Origin: JAKAIY01 sp963809385
GTDB taxonomy: Bacteria; Chloroflexota; Ktedonobacteria; Ktedonobacterales; JADMIN01
DNA length: 64,000 nucleotides
Reading direction: 5' to 3'
Assembly (NCBI GenBank): GCA_963809385.1
Contig: CAWEJL010000002.1
Location: 558,001 to 622,000, forward strand
The position numbers and the translations under genes were made by a program. Numbering within the stretch: the stretch's first letter is position 1; each line of letters opens with the position of its first letter. Under the pieces are notes generated by a model, which had not been told where the DNA came from, did no database searches, and was given only the letters and a program-made list of their open reading frames with translations. This document shows positions 38,728 through 48,339 of this stretch, piece after piece.

Positions 38728-39930
38728 CTACTCCACCGCCGCGGATTCCTCCGCCTCCAGCGCCTCGACCGCCGCCGTCGGGTTGATGGCGGTGGCGGCG
38801 CACTGGCGCAGGTCCATCTCTTCGAGCGTCTTCTTCTTGCCGAGCATGTTCTTGACGAGCACGAAAGCGCGGCCAAGCTGCTCCGGCGTCAGCTCGTAGC
38901 CCAGGTCGCGCAGTTGCGCGTTGAGCGCCGCGCGGCCCGAGAGCTTGCCGACGAACATGCGGCGCTCCGCAGCGGGCAGGCCGATGTCCTCTGGGCGCAT
39001 GATCTCGTAGGTGCGCGCGTCTTTCAGCACGCCATCCTGGTGGATGCCGCCGCCATGCGCGAAGGCGTTCGCCCCGACGACGGACTTCGTCCATTGCGGC
39101 TGCATGCCGGAGAGCCGCGCCACCAGGCGGCTCGTGGGGATGATCTTCGTCGTATCCACCCGCACGTCCAGGTCGAGGTCCTCGTGACGGGTGCGGATCG
39201 CCATCACCACGTCCTCAGTCGCGGCGTTGCCCGCGCGCTCACCCAGCCCGTTGATGCAGGTATCCACTCGCTCGGCGCCATGCTGCAGCGCCGTCAGCGC
39301 GTTGGCCACCGCCAGGCCCAGGTCGTCGTGGCAGTGAGCGGAGATGCGAATGGTTGGAAACTCGCGCCGCACATCATCCACGAGCTGGCCGAACTCCCAC
39401 GGCAGCGCGAAGCCGACGGTATCGCAGAGCGCGACGAAACGCACGCCCTCTTTCATCACCGCCTCGATCACTTCGAGGATGAAGTCGTGCTCGGTGCGAG
39501 TCGTATCCTCCAGCGCGAAATCCACGTTGGGCGTATGCTCACGACCGCGCGCCACGCCTGTGCGCGCCAGCTCCAGCACCTCGGCGCGGGTCTTGCCCAG
39601 CTTGGCCTGGCGATGCAGCGGCGAGGTGCTGATGAAGGGGTGGATGCTGCTCTGCGCCGCGTCCTTCACCGCCTCCCAGGCGCGGTCAATGTCCTCCCGG
39701 TAGCAGCGCGCGATGCTGCAAATCTCGGCGTTGCTGACGTTGCGCGCGATCAACTGGATCGCCTCGAACTCCGGCTGGCCGGAGATAGCGAAGCCGCAAT
39801 CCAGGGTATCGAAGCCCATATCCGCCAGCGCGCGGGCGATCTCCAGCTTTTCCTCAGCGAAGTAGTTGATACCCGGCGTCTGCTCACCATCACGCAGCGT
39901 GGTCTCGAAAAACTTGACGATGCGCGTCAT
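38728..39930 (-). CDS. leuA: 2-isopropylmalate synthase-like enzyme without regulatory domain
   Basis: A 400-residue HMGL-type synthase condensing acetyl-CoA with a 2-oxoacid. It has F-F-E-T-T-L-R-D-G-E-Q-T-P-G (metal-binding Asp), metal-binding S-A-H-C-H-D-D-L-G-L, G-E-R-A-G-N-A and the LeuA-like H-G-G-G-I-H-Q-D-G-V-L. It stops soon after the accessory domain and lacks the ~120-residue LeuA dimer domain that mediates leucine feedback, so it may be an unregulated isopropylmalate synthase or a homocitrate/citramalate-type paralogue. It follows homogentisate dioxygenase after a hairpin. Confidence 0.85.
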   Translation of the reverse strand: MTRIVKFFETTLRDGEQTPGINYFAEEKLEIARALADMGFDTLDCGFAISGQPEFEAIQLIARNVSNAEICSIARCYREDIDRAWEAVKDAAQSSIHPFISTSPLHRQAKLGKTRAEVLELARTGVARGREHTPNVDFALEDTTRTEHDFILEVIEAVMKEGVRFVALCDTVGFALPWEFGQLVDDVRREFPTIRISAHCHDDLGLAVANALTALQHGAERVDTCINGLGERAGNAATEDVVMAIRTRHEDLDLDVRVDTTKIIPTSRLVARLSGMQPQWTKSVVGANAFAHGGGIHQDGVLKDARTYEIMRPEDIGLPAAERRMFVGKLSGRAALNAQLRDLGYELTPEQLGRAFVLVKNMLGKKKTLEEMDLRQCAATAINPTAAVEALEAEESAAVE

Positions 39931-39966
39931 CGCGACTCCCTCCCCGGAAGGCTGCTACTCCCGCGC

Positions 39967-39994
39967 GAGCGGGCGCTGAAAACAGCGCTCGCCC
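39967..39994 (-). terminator. Hairpin between homogentisate dioxygenase and leuA-like genes
   Basis: GCGCTG-AAAA-CAGCGC extended by GGGCG/CGCCC-type pairs. It may attenuate transcription from the tyrosine-degradation genes into leuA. No T run. Confidence 0.5.
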
Positions 39995-40029
39995 CCAGGC
40001 GCGAAGGCCACGGGGGCGAGCGAAGGCGC

Positions 40030-41187
40030 CTACTCGCGCCAGCTAAACGGATAGCTTGGGTCGTCGAGCGCCTCGGCGGCGGCGGCCAGCTTGAGCGGGC
40101 GGAAGGTATCCACCATCACCGCCAGCTCGTCGGTCGCCTGCGCGCCGAGCGACTTCTCCACCAGACCCGGCTGCGGCCCGTGCGGTATCCCGCGCGGATG
40201 CAGCGTGACCGAGCTGGTTTCGATGCCCTTGCGGCTGCCGAAGCTGCCGCTGACGTAGTAGATCATCTCGTCGGAGTCAATGTTGCTGTGGTTATAGGGA
40301 ATCGGCACGGCCTCCGGATGGTAGTCCAGCTTGCGCGGACAGAACGAGCAGATGACAAAGCCCGGCCCCTCGAAGGTCTGGTGAACGGGCGGCGGCTGGT
40401 GGACGCGCCCGGTGATAGGCTCAAAGTCGTGGATGCTGAAGGCGTAGGGATAAAGGAAGCCGTCCCAGCCCACGAGATCGAGCGGGTAGAAGTCGTAGGT
40501 GTAGGTCATGACCTCGCCGTTGACGCGGATACGCACGTCGTACTCGCCGCGCTCCTCGTGGCGCGGCAACTCGCTGGGCGGGCGCAGGTCGCGCTCGCAG
40601 TAGGGCGAATGCTCCAGCAACTGGCCGAACTCGTTGCGGTAGCGCTTGGGCGGCTGGATCGCGCCGCCATACGCCTCGACGATCAGGAAGCGCTGCCCCA
40701 CCGTTCCCGGACGCGTGCGCCAGGTCGTGCCGCGCGGGATGACGAGGTAATCGCCCGGCTGATAGGGCAGCAGGCCAAAGGTCGTCTCCAGCGCGCCGGT
40801 CCCCTCGTGGACGAAGAGCAGCTCGTCGCCCTGGGCGTTGCGGTAGAACGCGGACATCTCCTCAGCGGGCCGCGCCACCGAGATGACACACTCGCTGTTG
40901 TACATCAGCGTGTGGCGGCCCTCGACCAGATCACCCTGCGGCGCTACGTCCGCCGTCTTCAGGTGGTGGTGCCGGTGGACCTCCTGCGGCCATTCGCGCT
41001 CACAGGCGGCGCCATGCCGCGCGATGCGCGTCACCCGCGTCGGCGGGTGCTGGTGATAGAGCAGCGAGTAGACGCCGCTGAAGCCCTCCTCGCCGAACAG
41101 CTCCTCGCTGTAGAGGCCGCCGTCGGGCTTGCGGAACTGGGTGTGCCGCTTGTGCGGCACCTCGCCCAGCCGGATATATGATGGCAT
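40030..41187 (-). CDS. hmgA: Homogentisate 1,2-dioxygenase
   Basis: A 385-residue non-haem iron enzyme opening homogentisate to maleylacetoacetate. The central part has F-C-P-R-K-L-D-Y-H-P-E-A-V-P-I-P-Y-N-H-S-N-I-D-S-D-E, with N-H-S-N-I-D-x-D-E holding iron ligands, and H-P-R-G-I-P-H-G-P near the C-terminus, with another ligand His. It is slightly shorter than proteobacterial enzymes (~430 aa) but resembles the HGD-like proteins of non-proteobacteria. It begins 20 bases after the HPPD stop, so the two consecutive tyrosine-degradation steps are co-transcribed. Confidence 0.9.
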   Translation of the reverse strand: MPSYIRLGEVPHKRHTQFRKPDGGLYSEELFGEEGFSGVYSLLYHQHPPTRVTRIARHGAACEREWPQEVHRHHHLKTADVAPQGDLVEGRHTLMYNSECVISVARPAEEMSAFYRNAQGDELLFVHEGTGALETTFGLLPYQPGDYLVIPRGTTWRTRPGTVGQRFLIVEAYGGAIQPPKRYRNEFGQLLEHSPYCERDLRPPSELPRHEERGEYDVRIRVNGEVMTYTYDFYPLDLVGWDGFLYPYAFSIHDFEPITGRVHQPPPVHQTFEGPGFVICSFCPRKLDYHPEAVPIPYNHSNIDSDEMIYYVSGSFGSRKGIETSSVTLHPRGIPHGPQPGLVEKSLGAQATDELAVMVDTFRPLKLAAAAEALDDPSYPFSWRE

Positions 41188-41207
41188 TCGATCGCCTCCA
41201 CCCGCGT

Positions 41208-42320
41208 TTAGAGGTTGCCGCGCAGCGCCTGATCGCGCTCGATGGCCTCGAACAACGCCTTGAAGTTGCCCTCGCCGAAGCCGCGCGCGCCCTTCCGCTG
41301 GATCACCTCGAAGAAGACCGTCGGGCGGTCCTGCACGTTCTTGGTGAAGATTTGCAGCAGATAGCCGTCGTCGTCGCGGTCCACCAGGATGCCCAGGTCG
41401 GCCAGCTCGCTGATGTCCTCGTCAATCTTGCCGACGCGCCCCTCCAACTCCTCATAGTAGCTGGAGACGCCGGGCTGGAACTGCACGCCGCGCTCACGCA
41501 TGGCGCGGACGGTCTTGACGATGTCGCCGGTGATCAGCGCGACATGCTGCACGCCCGGCCCGCCGTAATAGTCCAGATACTCCTGGATTTGCGACTTGCG
41601 CCGCCCGACCGCTGGCTCGTTGATCGGGAACTTGACCTTGCCGTGGCCGCCCTGCATTACCTTGGACATCAGCGCCGAATATTCGGTCGTGATCGCTTTG
41701 TCATCAAAGTGGATGATCTGCTGGAAGCCCAGCACATCTTCGTAGAACTTAACCCACTCATCCATCTTGCCCAGCTCGACGTTGCCAACGCAGTGGTCAA
41801 TCGCCGCCAGCCCCACGCCGTGCGCGCGCTGCTCCGGCGTGACCTCCAGCGCGCGATAGCCGGGCAGGAACGGCCCCGCGTAGTCCATGCGCTCGATGAA
41901 GCTGTGGAGCGTCTCGCCGTAGGTGTAGATCGCGGCGCGCTTCACGCGTCCATACTGGTCTTCGAGGGTCACCGGCTCCATCGCGCTGCGGGCGCCGCGC
42001 GCGATCGCCTCGCGGTAGGCCTTCTCGGCGTCCGGCACCTCCAGCGCGATGTCCTTCACGCCGTCGCCGTGGGCAAAGACGTGCTCGCCGATGGGCGAGC
42101 CGGGCAGCAGCGCGCTGGTCAGCACGAGCCGGATCTTGCCCTGCTCCAGCACGTAGCTGGCGCGGTCGCGCACGCCTGTCTCCAGCCCAGCGTAGGCGGT
42201 CGGGACGAAGCCGAAGGTGGTGGCGTAATAGTGCGCCGCCTGCCTGGCGTTGCCGACGTAGAACTCGATGTGGTCCCAGTTGCGGATCGGCATGAATTCT
42301 TCGGTGTCATCATGGGCCAT
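41208..42320 (-). CDS. hpd: 4-hydroxyphenylpyruvate dioxygenase
   Basis: A 370-residue two-domain VOC-fold enzyme converting 4-hydroxyphenylpyruvate to homogentisate. Iron ligands: His in A-A-I-D-H-C-V-G-N, His in G-V-Q-H-V-A-L, and Glu in V-F-F-E-V-I-Q-R. G-F-G-E-G-N-F-K-A-L-F in the C-terminal helix closes the active site. Start 42320 follows GAGGAGG. A reading 41 codons longer is Arg-rich and unsupported. First gene of the hpd-hmgA pair. Confidence 0.96.
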   Translation of the reverse strand: MAHDDTEEFMPIRNWDHIEFYVGNARQAAHYYATTFGFVPTAYAGLETGVRDRASYVLEQGKIRLVLTSALLPGSPIGEHVFAHGDGVKDIALEVPDAEKAYREAIARGARSAMEPVTLEDQYGRVKRAAIYTYGETLHSFIERMDYAGPFLPGYRALEVTPEQRAHGVGLAAIDHCVGNVELGKMDEWVKFYEDVLGFQQIIHFDDKAITTEYSALMSKVMQGGHGKVKFPINEPAVGRRKSQIQEYLDYYGGPGVQHVALITGDIVKTVRAMRERGVQFQPGVSSYYEELEGRVGKIDEDISELADLGILVDRDDDGYLLQIFTKNVQDRPTVFFEVIQRKGARGFGEGNFKALFEAIERDQALRGNL

Positions 42321-42724
42321 GCGAGCGAAACCTCCTCGCGCCATACCGGCGCGGATAGGTCCAGCCTCACGCGCGCGCCAGAATGGATTGTGGTAAGGGC
42401 GCGCGACACTGTGGCGGGTATGGAAAATCCTGAGCGAGAGCATGAGGCTCTAGAGGGAGCGCATGGCCAGCGAACTGTGTGCGCGGGCCACGCGCGGGAG
42501 GCGCTGCTGAGGGCGGGAGGAGCCGCGACGACCTGTATACGCACAGGTCGCCGTCCAGGCGGAGCATGTGGGCTGATCGCGAAGCCCGCGAAGGTCGCCA
42601 TACCCGTTCGCACCCGAAAAACCCCTTTGTTCTCGTGGCGCTGACATCATGCCATACATGAGTGATAGGCGCGCCGCAGTGGCGCGCCGCGCGTGACTGG
42701 CACAGTATAGCACGAGGGATACGT
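42321..42724. other. Intergenic region upstream of hpd
   Basis: About 400 bases with no supported gene, including the hpd promoter region. No recognisable riboswitch. Confidence 0.45.
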
Positions 42725-42760
42725 AGGAGGGCGCGGATATATTGCGCCGCGCGCCCTCCT
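42725..42760 (-). terminator. Terminator hairpin after the metal ATPase gene
   Basis: AGGAGGGCGCG / CGCGCCCTCCT, 11-bp perfect stem (42725-42735 with 42750-42760), downstream of the P-type ATPase on the minus strand. Confidence 0.6.
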
Positions 42761-42881
42761 GGCTCACGCGCCCCCGCTCCGTCCCGAACAGCCGCTACCC
42801 TGCTCAAGCATGAGCGCCCACTTGCCTTACAGGCGCCATTGTCCAACAAGACGCGCAGAGACGCTCAAAGCCAGCACAGGC

Positions 42882-44964
42882 TTAGAATGTGGCCCTGCCC
42901 GCGCGCAAGGCGTTCAGGATCACGATCACGTCAAAGCCTTCCTGGATCAGCGCGCCAGCAGCCGGGCTAATGAAGCCAAACGCGGCGAAAATCATGGCGA
43001 TCGAGGAGAGAGCGATGCCCACCCAGATACCCTGGATGGCGACACGCATGACCTTGCGACCCAAACGCACCGCGCGCACCACGCGCAAGATATCCGTCGA
43101 GAGGAGCACAGTGTCGGCAGCCGAAGCGGCGGCGGTTAAGCCCTGCGTGCCGAGCGCCATGCCAACCGTGGCGCTTGCCAGCGCGGGGGCGTCGTTGATG
43201 CCGTCGCCGACCATCAGCACGCGGCTGCCCTGTTGCCGCAGTTCCTTGACGATGCGCACTTTGTCTTCCGGCAGGCAACGTGACATCACGCGGTCCACCT
43301 GGGCGATGGCGCCGATCTGTTGCGCGACGACCTCGCTATCGCCCGTCAGCAGGATCGTCTGCTTGATACCCGCCGCGCGCAAATCCAGCGCGAGGCGCGC
43401 GAGGTCCGCACGCGGCACGTCCTCCAGGACCAGCAGCCCCTCCACTCGATACTCCACAGTGAGGAAGCTGCAGATCTGTCCGCGTTCGACACGCCGCTCA
43501 CGCTCGGCGAGCAGCGAGTCTGGAACCGTGATACCGAGACTCTGCATGAAGCTTCGGTTGCCCACCGCTACCTCCACGTCATGTATGTCATCGCCCACAT
43601 CGCCTGCGCTCCACCAGGCCCCCTGCCAGTCTTGCGCGATCACCGGCACACGCCCGCGCACGCCCTTGCCAAAGATCTCCTCGAAATCGCTCGCCGAGCT
43701 GAGCGGGAACCCGCACTCCTGCGCCGCCTCGACCACTGCCCGCGACAGGATGTGCGTTGAGAGCTGCTCGACCGAGGCGGCGAAGCGCAGCAACGTCCCC
43801 TCGTCACCATTGAAGGTATGGGTGAGTCCTTCGCCGCAGTCCATCCCCTCCGCTCCCGCGTCGGGCTGCTCTTGTCCAGCGCGGACAATGGCGGTCACTT
43901 TCGGAACGCCCAAGCGTCAGCGTGCCTGTCTTGTCGAAGACGGCGACATCCACCTCGCCCAATTGCTCGATGGCGCCGCCACTCTTGGCGATGATGCCGT
44001 TGCGCGCCGCCAGATCTATCCCGGACATGATGGCGATCGGGGTAGCCAGGATCAGTGGACAGGGCGAGGCGCAGACCAGCACCGCCAGCGCGTAGACCTC
44101 ATCGCCGGAGACCGCCCAGGCCAGGCCGGCCAGGGTCACCGCCCCGAGTGTGAACCAGACGCTGTAGCGGTCGGCCAGGCGGTGGATAGGCGCTTTTTGG
44201 GTCTGGGCTTCCTCGACCAGGCGGACGATCTGCGCGTACTGGCTCTCGGCGCTGCGCTTGCTGGCACGCACCTCCAGCACGCCATCCAGATTGACACTGC
44301 CCGATAGGACGAACGCGCCGGCGGCTTTGCGCACGGGGATTGGCTCGCCAGTTAGGTCCGCCTCGCTCACGCTGGAGGAACCGGACGTCACGACACCGTC
44401 CACCGGGATCAACTCACCAGGTTTGACCACAATCTCCATGCCAGCTTCGACCTGTTCCGCCGGAATGTTGACCAATTGCTCCCCCTGCCAGATATGCGCG
44501 CTCCGCGGGGCGCGTTCGGCCAGCGCCGAGAGGGAAGAGCGCGCTCGTCGCAGGGCAAACGCTTCCAGCGCTTCGCCGCCCGAGAGCATCAGCACCACCA
44601 GCGCGCCGGCCAGATATTCCCGCAGGAGGATCGAGCCACCAATCGCCAGAATGGCGAGCACATCAACCCCAAACTCCTTGTGGAACAACTGCTTCAGTGT
44701 TTCCCACAGCAGCGGAATCCCGCCCAGCAGTGTCACCGCCAGCAGCGCCCAGTCCGCAAGCTCCCGGCGCCCGGTCAGCCAGAACACCAGACTCAGCGCC
44801 ATCAGCAACATCGCCACGACGGGCACAGGGTAGCTTCGCACGACGCGCCACCATCGTGCGGGCCAGCTCACCTTCTGCGCCGCGGGAGGCGTCTTCTCTC
44901 CACCCACCGAAGGCCTCGGAGCGTCAGAGGTCGTTGTTTTCTGTCCGCTCTGTATATCAACCAT
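42882..44964 (-). CDS. P1B-type heavy-metal-translocating ATPase (one frame break)
   Basis: About 690 residues. Hydrophobic hairpins at the N-terminus follow a soluble Pro-rich tail with no CxxC metal-binding domain. Actuator motif L-T-G-E-P-I-P-V. Membrane metal site C-A-S-P-C-P-L-I-L. Phosphorylation site D-K-T-G-T-L-T. In the second frame: L-L-T-G-D-S, G-D-G-I-N-D-A-P-A-L. One extra C near 43908 (after L-T-L-G, before V-P-K-V-T-A) explains the break. S/A-P-C-P instead of C-P-C argues against a classical Cu or Zn/Cd pump; metal unknown. The nucleotide domain has a His in T-H-I-L-S where P1B pumps have the H-P pair. Confidence 0.86.
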
Positions 44965-45290
44965 CGCGTACTGGCTCCAACTGAATCTGTTGAATCTATG
45001 AAACAGCGCGTTTATCGTGGCGCGTTCCCTATGGAGCGTACCCGATGCGCATCTCGTAACAATCACAGCTATGGGGAAATAATCTAACATCGCTGATACG
45101 CCTTGGCGCTACTGCTATGATGCCCACCGCAGCCGCTCTGACATGCCCACGCGCTCGCGATGGAGACAGGCTACGCCACTCGCCGCCACTCGCCACGCTC
45201 TACCGCGCCTTCGCCTGAATTGTCACGGTGGGTGTATAGTAAGGTAGCGATATAGAGGAGTCTCATCTGTCAGCTAGGAGCGGTAACACG
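44965..45290. other. Divergent intergenic region, metal ATPase / RDD gene
   Basis: About 325 bases with no supported gene. GGTGTATAGTAAGG near 45231 may hold the -10 of the RDD gene (TATAGT). Confidence 0.4.
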
Positions 45291-46292
45291 ATGGAGACAG
45301 CGAACAATCACTGGTGGAATCCCGCGCAGTCCCTGAACCGTATGATGCTCTCACACACGCTGGCCGGGCGCGGCCTGGCGATGACGCTGGATCTCATGTT
45401 CGTCTCCGCGCTGCAGGTGGGGCTGACCCAGGTCTTCGGCGTGTACCATTCGATCCCCGACAGCACAACTGGAAACATCATCAATGGCGACGGCTTCAGC
45501 ATCTCTTCCACCTGGTACGCCTCGATGTCCTATATCTGGTTGGTCCTCATTGTCGTCGCGTACTTCACGCTCTTCGAGCTGCTCTTCGCCGCTACGCTCG
45601 GCAAGGCGCTGCTCGGCCTGCGGGTCGTTATGCTGGATGGCCGCCGTCTGACGTTCCGGGCGGTCTTCGCACGCAACCTCTTCCGGCTGGTGGATGTGCT
45701 GCCTGCGCTCTACATCGTCGGCTTCCTTGTCGCCCAAAATACCGTCCATGAGCAGCGGGTGGGAGACATCCTGGCGAAAACGACAGTGGTCCAGCGCGCC
45801 AGCCTCGACGCGGAGATGCGCGCCGTACGCCATCTCCCACTGAAGATTCTGCTACTGAGCGTCATGCTCGCGGCGCTGGTCGGTGGGGTCGGCGTGTTCC
45901 AGTACTACGGCCGCGGACCACTGGTCATCCAGAGCTGGGCGAATAACAGCGCGATGGTTGACCTGTCTACGCCGATTACCTGCGGTCCCTTGCGCGCCTG
46001 GGCGTCTCCAGATACCTCCGTGGGCCACAGCCGCGCCTTCCAGGCGCCGGGCCGCATCACGCAATACGCCATCGGCGCGCCCCAGTGGGGCGATGGCGTC
46101 GTGACCTACCCCATCCGCGTACAGGTCTGGAACAGCGCGAACGACAGCGGCTATATCTCAGGCGAGCCGCCCCAGATGAGCATGGATGCCATGCCTAGCG
46201 GCGCAGATGTCTACAATGGCAGCATTACACTGCGCTGGGCGGGCCCGCTCGCTGGTGGCTGGATGATGCAGAGTGGCCAGATCACCTGCTGA
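45291..46292 (+). CDS. RDD-family membrane protein with extracytoplasmic C-terminal domain
   Basis: A 333-residue protein. Residues ~24-170 form an RDD domain: first helix preceded by A-G-R-G-L-A, then hydrophobic segments near 31-50, 80-105 and 133-150, with G-K-A-L-L-G-L-R-V-V between them. A fourth helix (about 184-204) leads to a ~130-residue polar domain with two Cys. RDD proteins have been linked to Na+/H+ transport, but most are uncharacterised. AGGAGCGG precedes the ATG. Confidence 0.78.
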   Translation: METANNHWWNPAQSLNRMMLSHTLAGRGLAMTLDLMFVSALQVGLTQVFGVYHSIPDSTTGNIINGDGFSISSTWYASMSYIWLVLIVVAYFTLFELLFAATLGKALLGLRVVMLDGRRLTFRAVFARNLFRLVDVLPALYIVGFLVAQNTVHEQRVGDILAKTTVVQRASLDAEMRAVRHLPLKILLLSVMLAALVGGVGVFQYYGRGPLVIQSWANNSAMVDLSTPITCGPLRAWASPDTSVGHSRAFQAPGRITQYAIGAPQWGDGVVTYPIRVQVWNSANDSGYISGEPPQMSMDAMPSGADVYNGSITLRWAGPLAGGWMMQSGQITC

Positions 46293-46431
46293 GCAAAACC
46301 GCACAGGCGCCGCCTCCCTGTGGCCTACCTCACAGCGCGCTACTAGCCACGAGGCGTTACAATGGCGTAGCGCCGATTCACTCCCTAGTTGCGATGGATG
46401 ACGCAACTGCCATTGATGGGAAAGGCTTGGC

Positions 46432-47106
46432 ATGCGCGCACATTGGCAATGGCTCGGTATAGCGATTATCAGCGCACTGCTCACTGGCTGTGGCGCCTCG
46501 ATCGCTCAGACTCCGACTCCAACAATGTCCACCAGTCCAACCGCGACCGCGACACTTGCTCCCACCGCGACCCTCGCCCCCACCGCGTCACCGGGGGTCA
46601 CGCAGGAGTCGTTTACCTGCCCGGCTACAGTAAACGGCGCGATGAAGACCTTCAGTGACAGCGCGTCGGGCCTCCAGTTCAGCTATCCCGCCGGCTGGAC
46701 CGAGAACGATTGCCAGCGCTATGTCGCCGAGAACAACTCCCCAAGTGGCTCCACGATCGCGGGGCAGTCCATAGTGGTCGGCAATCTGTTCATCGTCGCG
46801 GTTTCCCCACGACGCGGCCTCACCATCCAACAACTGGTATCCCAGGTACAGGGAACCGACGAGACGGTCACGCTCACCCCGCTGACTGTCGCGCATGCCG
46901 TCGCGGCGGTCAGCGTCTCAGCCACGGTCTCGCCGGATGCGGCGCATCCGCCGCGCTTCGCCCAGACGCTGGCGATCATCGCCGGTAGCCAGAACTTCTA
47001 CGAGGTCACCGGCCTCGTCGCGCAGATGAGCGCGACCGACACGATCCCACCGCTCACCCATGCCCAACTCGTCCAGCAGGTCGTGACGACGTTCGACGTG
47101 CCGTAG
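46432..47106 (+). CDS. Secreted lipoprotein of unknown function
   Basis: A 224-residue protein with a lipoprotein signal: M-R-A-H-W, hydrophobic core, lipobox L-L-T-G-C with Cys20. A Thr/Pro/Ala-rich linker (25-53) containing two LAPTAT units spaces a C-terminal globular domain from the membrane. That domain contains F-S-Y-P-A-G-W, typical of PsbP/LpqN-like lipoproteins. It lies 140 bases downstream of the RDD gene on the same strand. Confidence 0.72.
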   Translation: MRAHWQWLGIAIISALLTGCGASIAQTPTPTMSTSPTATATLAPTATLAPTASPGVTQESFTCPATVNGAMKTFSDSASGLQFSYPAGWTENDCQRYVAENNSPSGSTIAGQSIVVGNLFIVAVSPRRGLTIQQLVSQVQGTDETVTLTPLTVAHAVAAVSVSATVSPDAAHPPRFAQTLAIIAGSQNFYEVTGLVAQMSATDTIPPLTHAQLVQQVVTTFDVP

Positions 47107-47173
47107 CGCAATCGCCCGACTGGCGCCGCGTTCGCGTTTGCGCCCCGCGGCGTGGGCGGCATACAATGCCGCT

Positions 47174-48289
47174 ATGTTTCTCGTCTATTACGGAACCGAT
47201 GAATACTCGGCGCGTGAGGAGCTTGACCGGCTGCGGGCGACCGGTGGATTCGACATCAACCAGGATGTCTTCACCGGCGACGAGGCCGACCCAAGCCGGA
47301 TTCGCGTCATCTGCGACACGCTGCCGTTCCTGAGTGAGCGGCGGCTGGTCGTCGTGCTGGGCCTGCCCAAGCAGAAGCGCGCCGCCGGCAAGGCCAGCGA
47401 TGGGGATGATGGCGCGGCGGACGATGACGCCAGCGCCGATGACGCCAGTGATGAGGCGGAAGAGAGCGCGCCCGCCACAAACGCCAAAGGCAAGCAGAGC
47501 AAGAAACTCGACGCCCGCGCGCTCGTCAAGGCGCTGCTGGAATACGCGCCGAAGGTCCCTGAGACGGCGACACTGGTCGTCGTCGCCATGCAGGACCCGC
47601 AGGAGCGCAAGCCCAGCGCCACGCTGGCCACGCTCGTCGAGGGCGCGAAGAAGCACGGGGCCGCGAAGCAGTTCATGATTCCCAGCGGCGCGCAACTGGA
47701 GCGCTGGGTGGAGCGGCGCGCGAAGGCGGTGGGCGCCAGCATCACGCCGGAGGCCACACAACTGCTGATCGAAGCCGTAGGCGACAATCCGCGCGCGCTG
47801 ATGAGCGAGATCGAGAAGCTGAGCGTCTACGCGGGCAAGGGCGCCAGCATAGACGCCGCCGCGGTCCAGGCGCTGACGCCCGACCTGCGCCAGTCGCGCG
47901 GCTTCGACCTGACCGACGCGCTCGCCCGGCGCCAGCATGCCCGCGCGCTCGCCTTGCTGCACGAGTTCCTGTCGGATGGCCAGGCGCCGCTGCAAATCCT
48001 GGGGCTGATCGCCTCGCAGACCCGCACGCTCCTCCAGGTCAAGGCCCTGAGCGAGCGCGGGATGCGCGCTTTCGAGATCGCCGAAACAGCGGGTCTCGCG
48101 CCATTCCAGGTCGAGAAGGCGCTGCCACTCGCGCGCCAGTTCACCTTCGCTGAGCTCAACGCCGCGCATCATGCCGCGCTAGCGGTGGATCTGGCGCTCA
48201 AGTCCAGCCGCATGACGCCAGAGATGGCGCTCGATCTGCTGATGCTCCAGTTCGGCGAAGCATCGGGTCAAGCTTCCCAGGCGCGTTGA
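47174..48289 (+). CDS. holA: DNA polymerase III delta subunit
   Basis: A 371-residue clamp-loader subunit that opens the sliding clamp. N-terminus M-F-L-V-Y-Y-G-T-D-E-Y has the family L-x-G-x-D motif. D-T-L-P-F-L-S-E-R-R-L-V-V is the conserved early strand. The C-terminal collar contains R-A-L-M-S-E-I-E-K-L. A ~45-residue acidic Ala/Asp/Ser insertion (about residues 70-115) is unusual. Start 47174 aligns with the family N-terminus although its RBS is weak. Confidence 0.88.
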   Translation: MFLVYYGTDEYSAREELDRLRATGGFDINQDVFTGDEADPSRIRVICDTLPFLSERRLVVVLGLPKQKRAAGKASDGDDGAADDDASADDASDEAEESAPATNAKGKQSKKLDARALVKALLEYAPKVPETATLVVVAMQDPQERKPSATLATLVEGAKKHGAAKQFMIPSGAQLERWVERRAKAVGASITPEATQLLIEAVGDNPRALMSEIEKLSVYAGKGASIDAAAVQALTPDLRQSRGFDLTDALARRQHARALALLHEFLSDGQAPLQILGLIASQTRTLLQVKALSERGMRAFEIAETAGLAPFQVEKALPLARQFTFAELNAAHHAALAVDLALKSSRMTPEMALDLLMLQFGEASGQASQAR

Positions 48290-48339
48290 CACCCCGTGGT
48301 GGTCATCTATAATGCGTAAGTGCGCGTAGCGAGCGGCAT

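Noticed and set aside
38540..38728. T-box or other riboswitch upstream of E1alpha
   Set aside because: No GGGTGG-ACCGCG-type core on the minus strand. The hairpin array does not match a riboswitch class I know.
37519..41181. Very long plus-strand open frame (1220 codons)
   Set aside because: It lies entirely antisense to E1alpha, the leuA-like gene and hmgA, which have clear family motifs. Its translation is Arg/His/Ala-rich with no recognisable domain, as expected for the complement of high-GC coding DNA.
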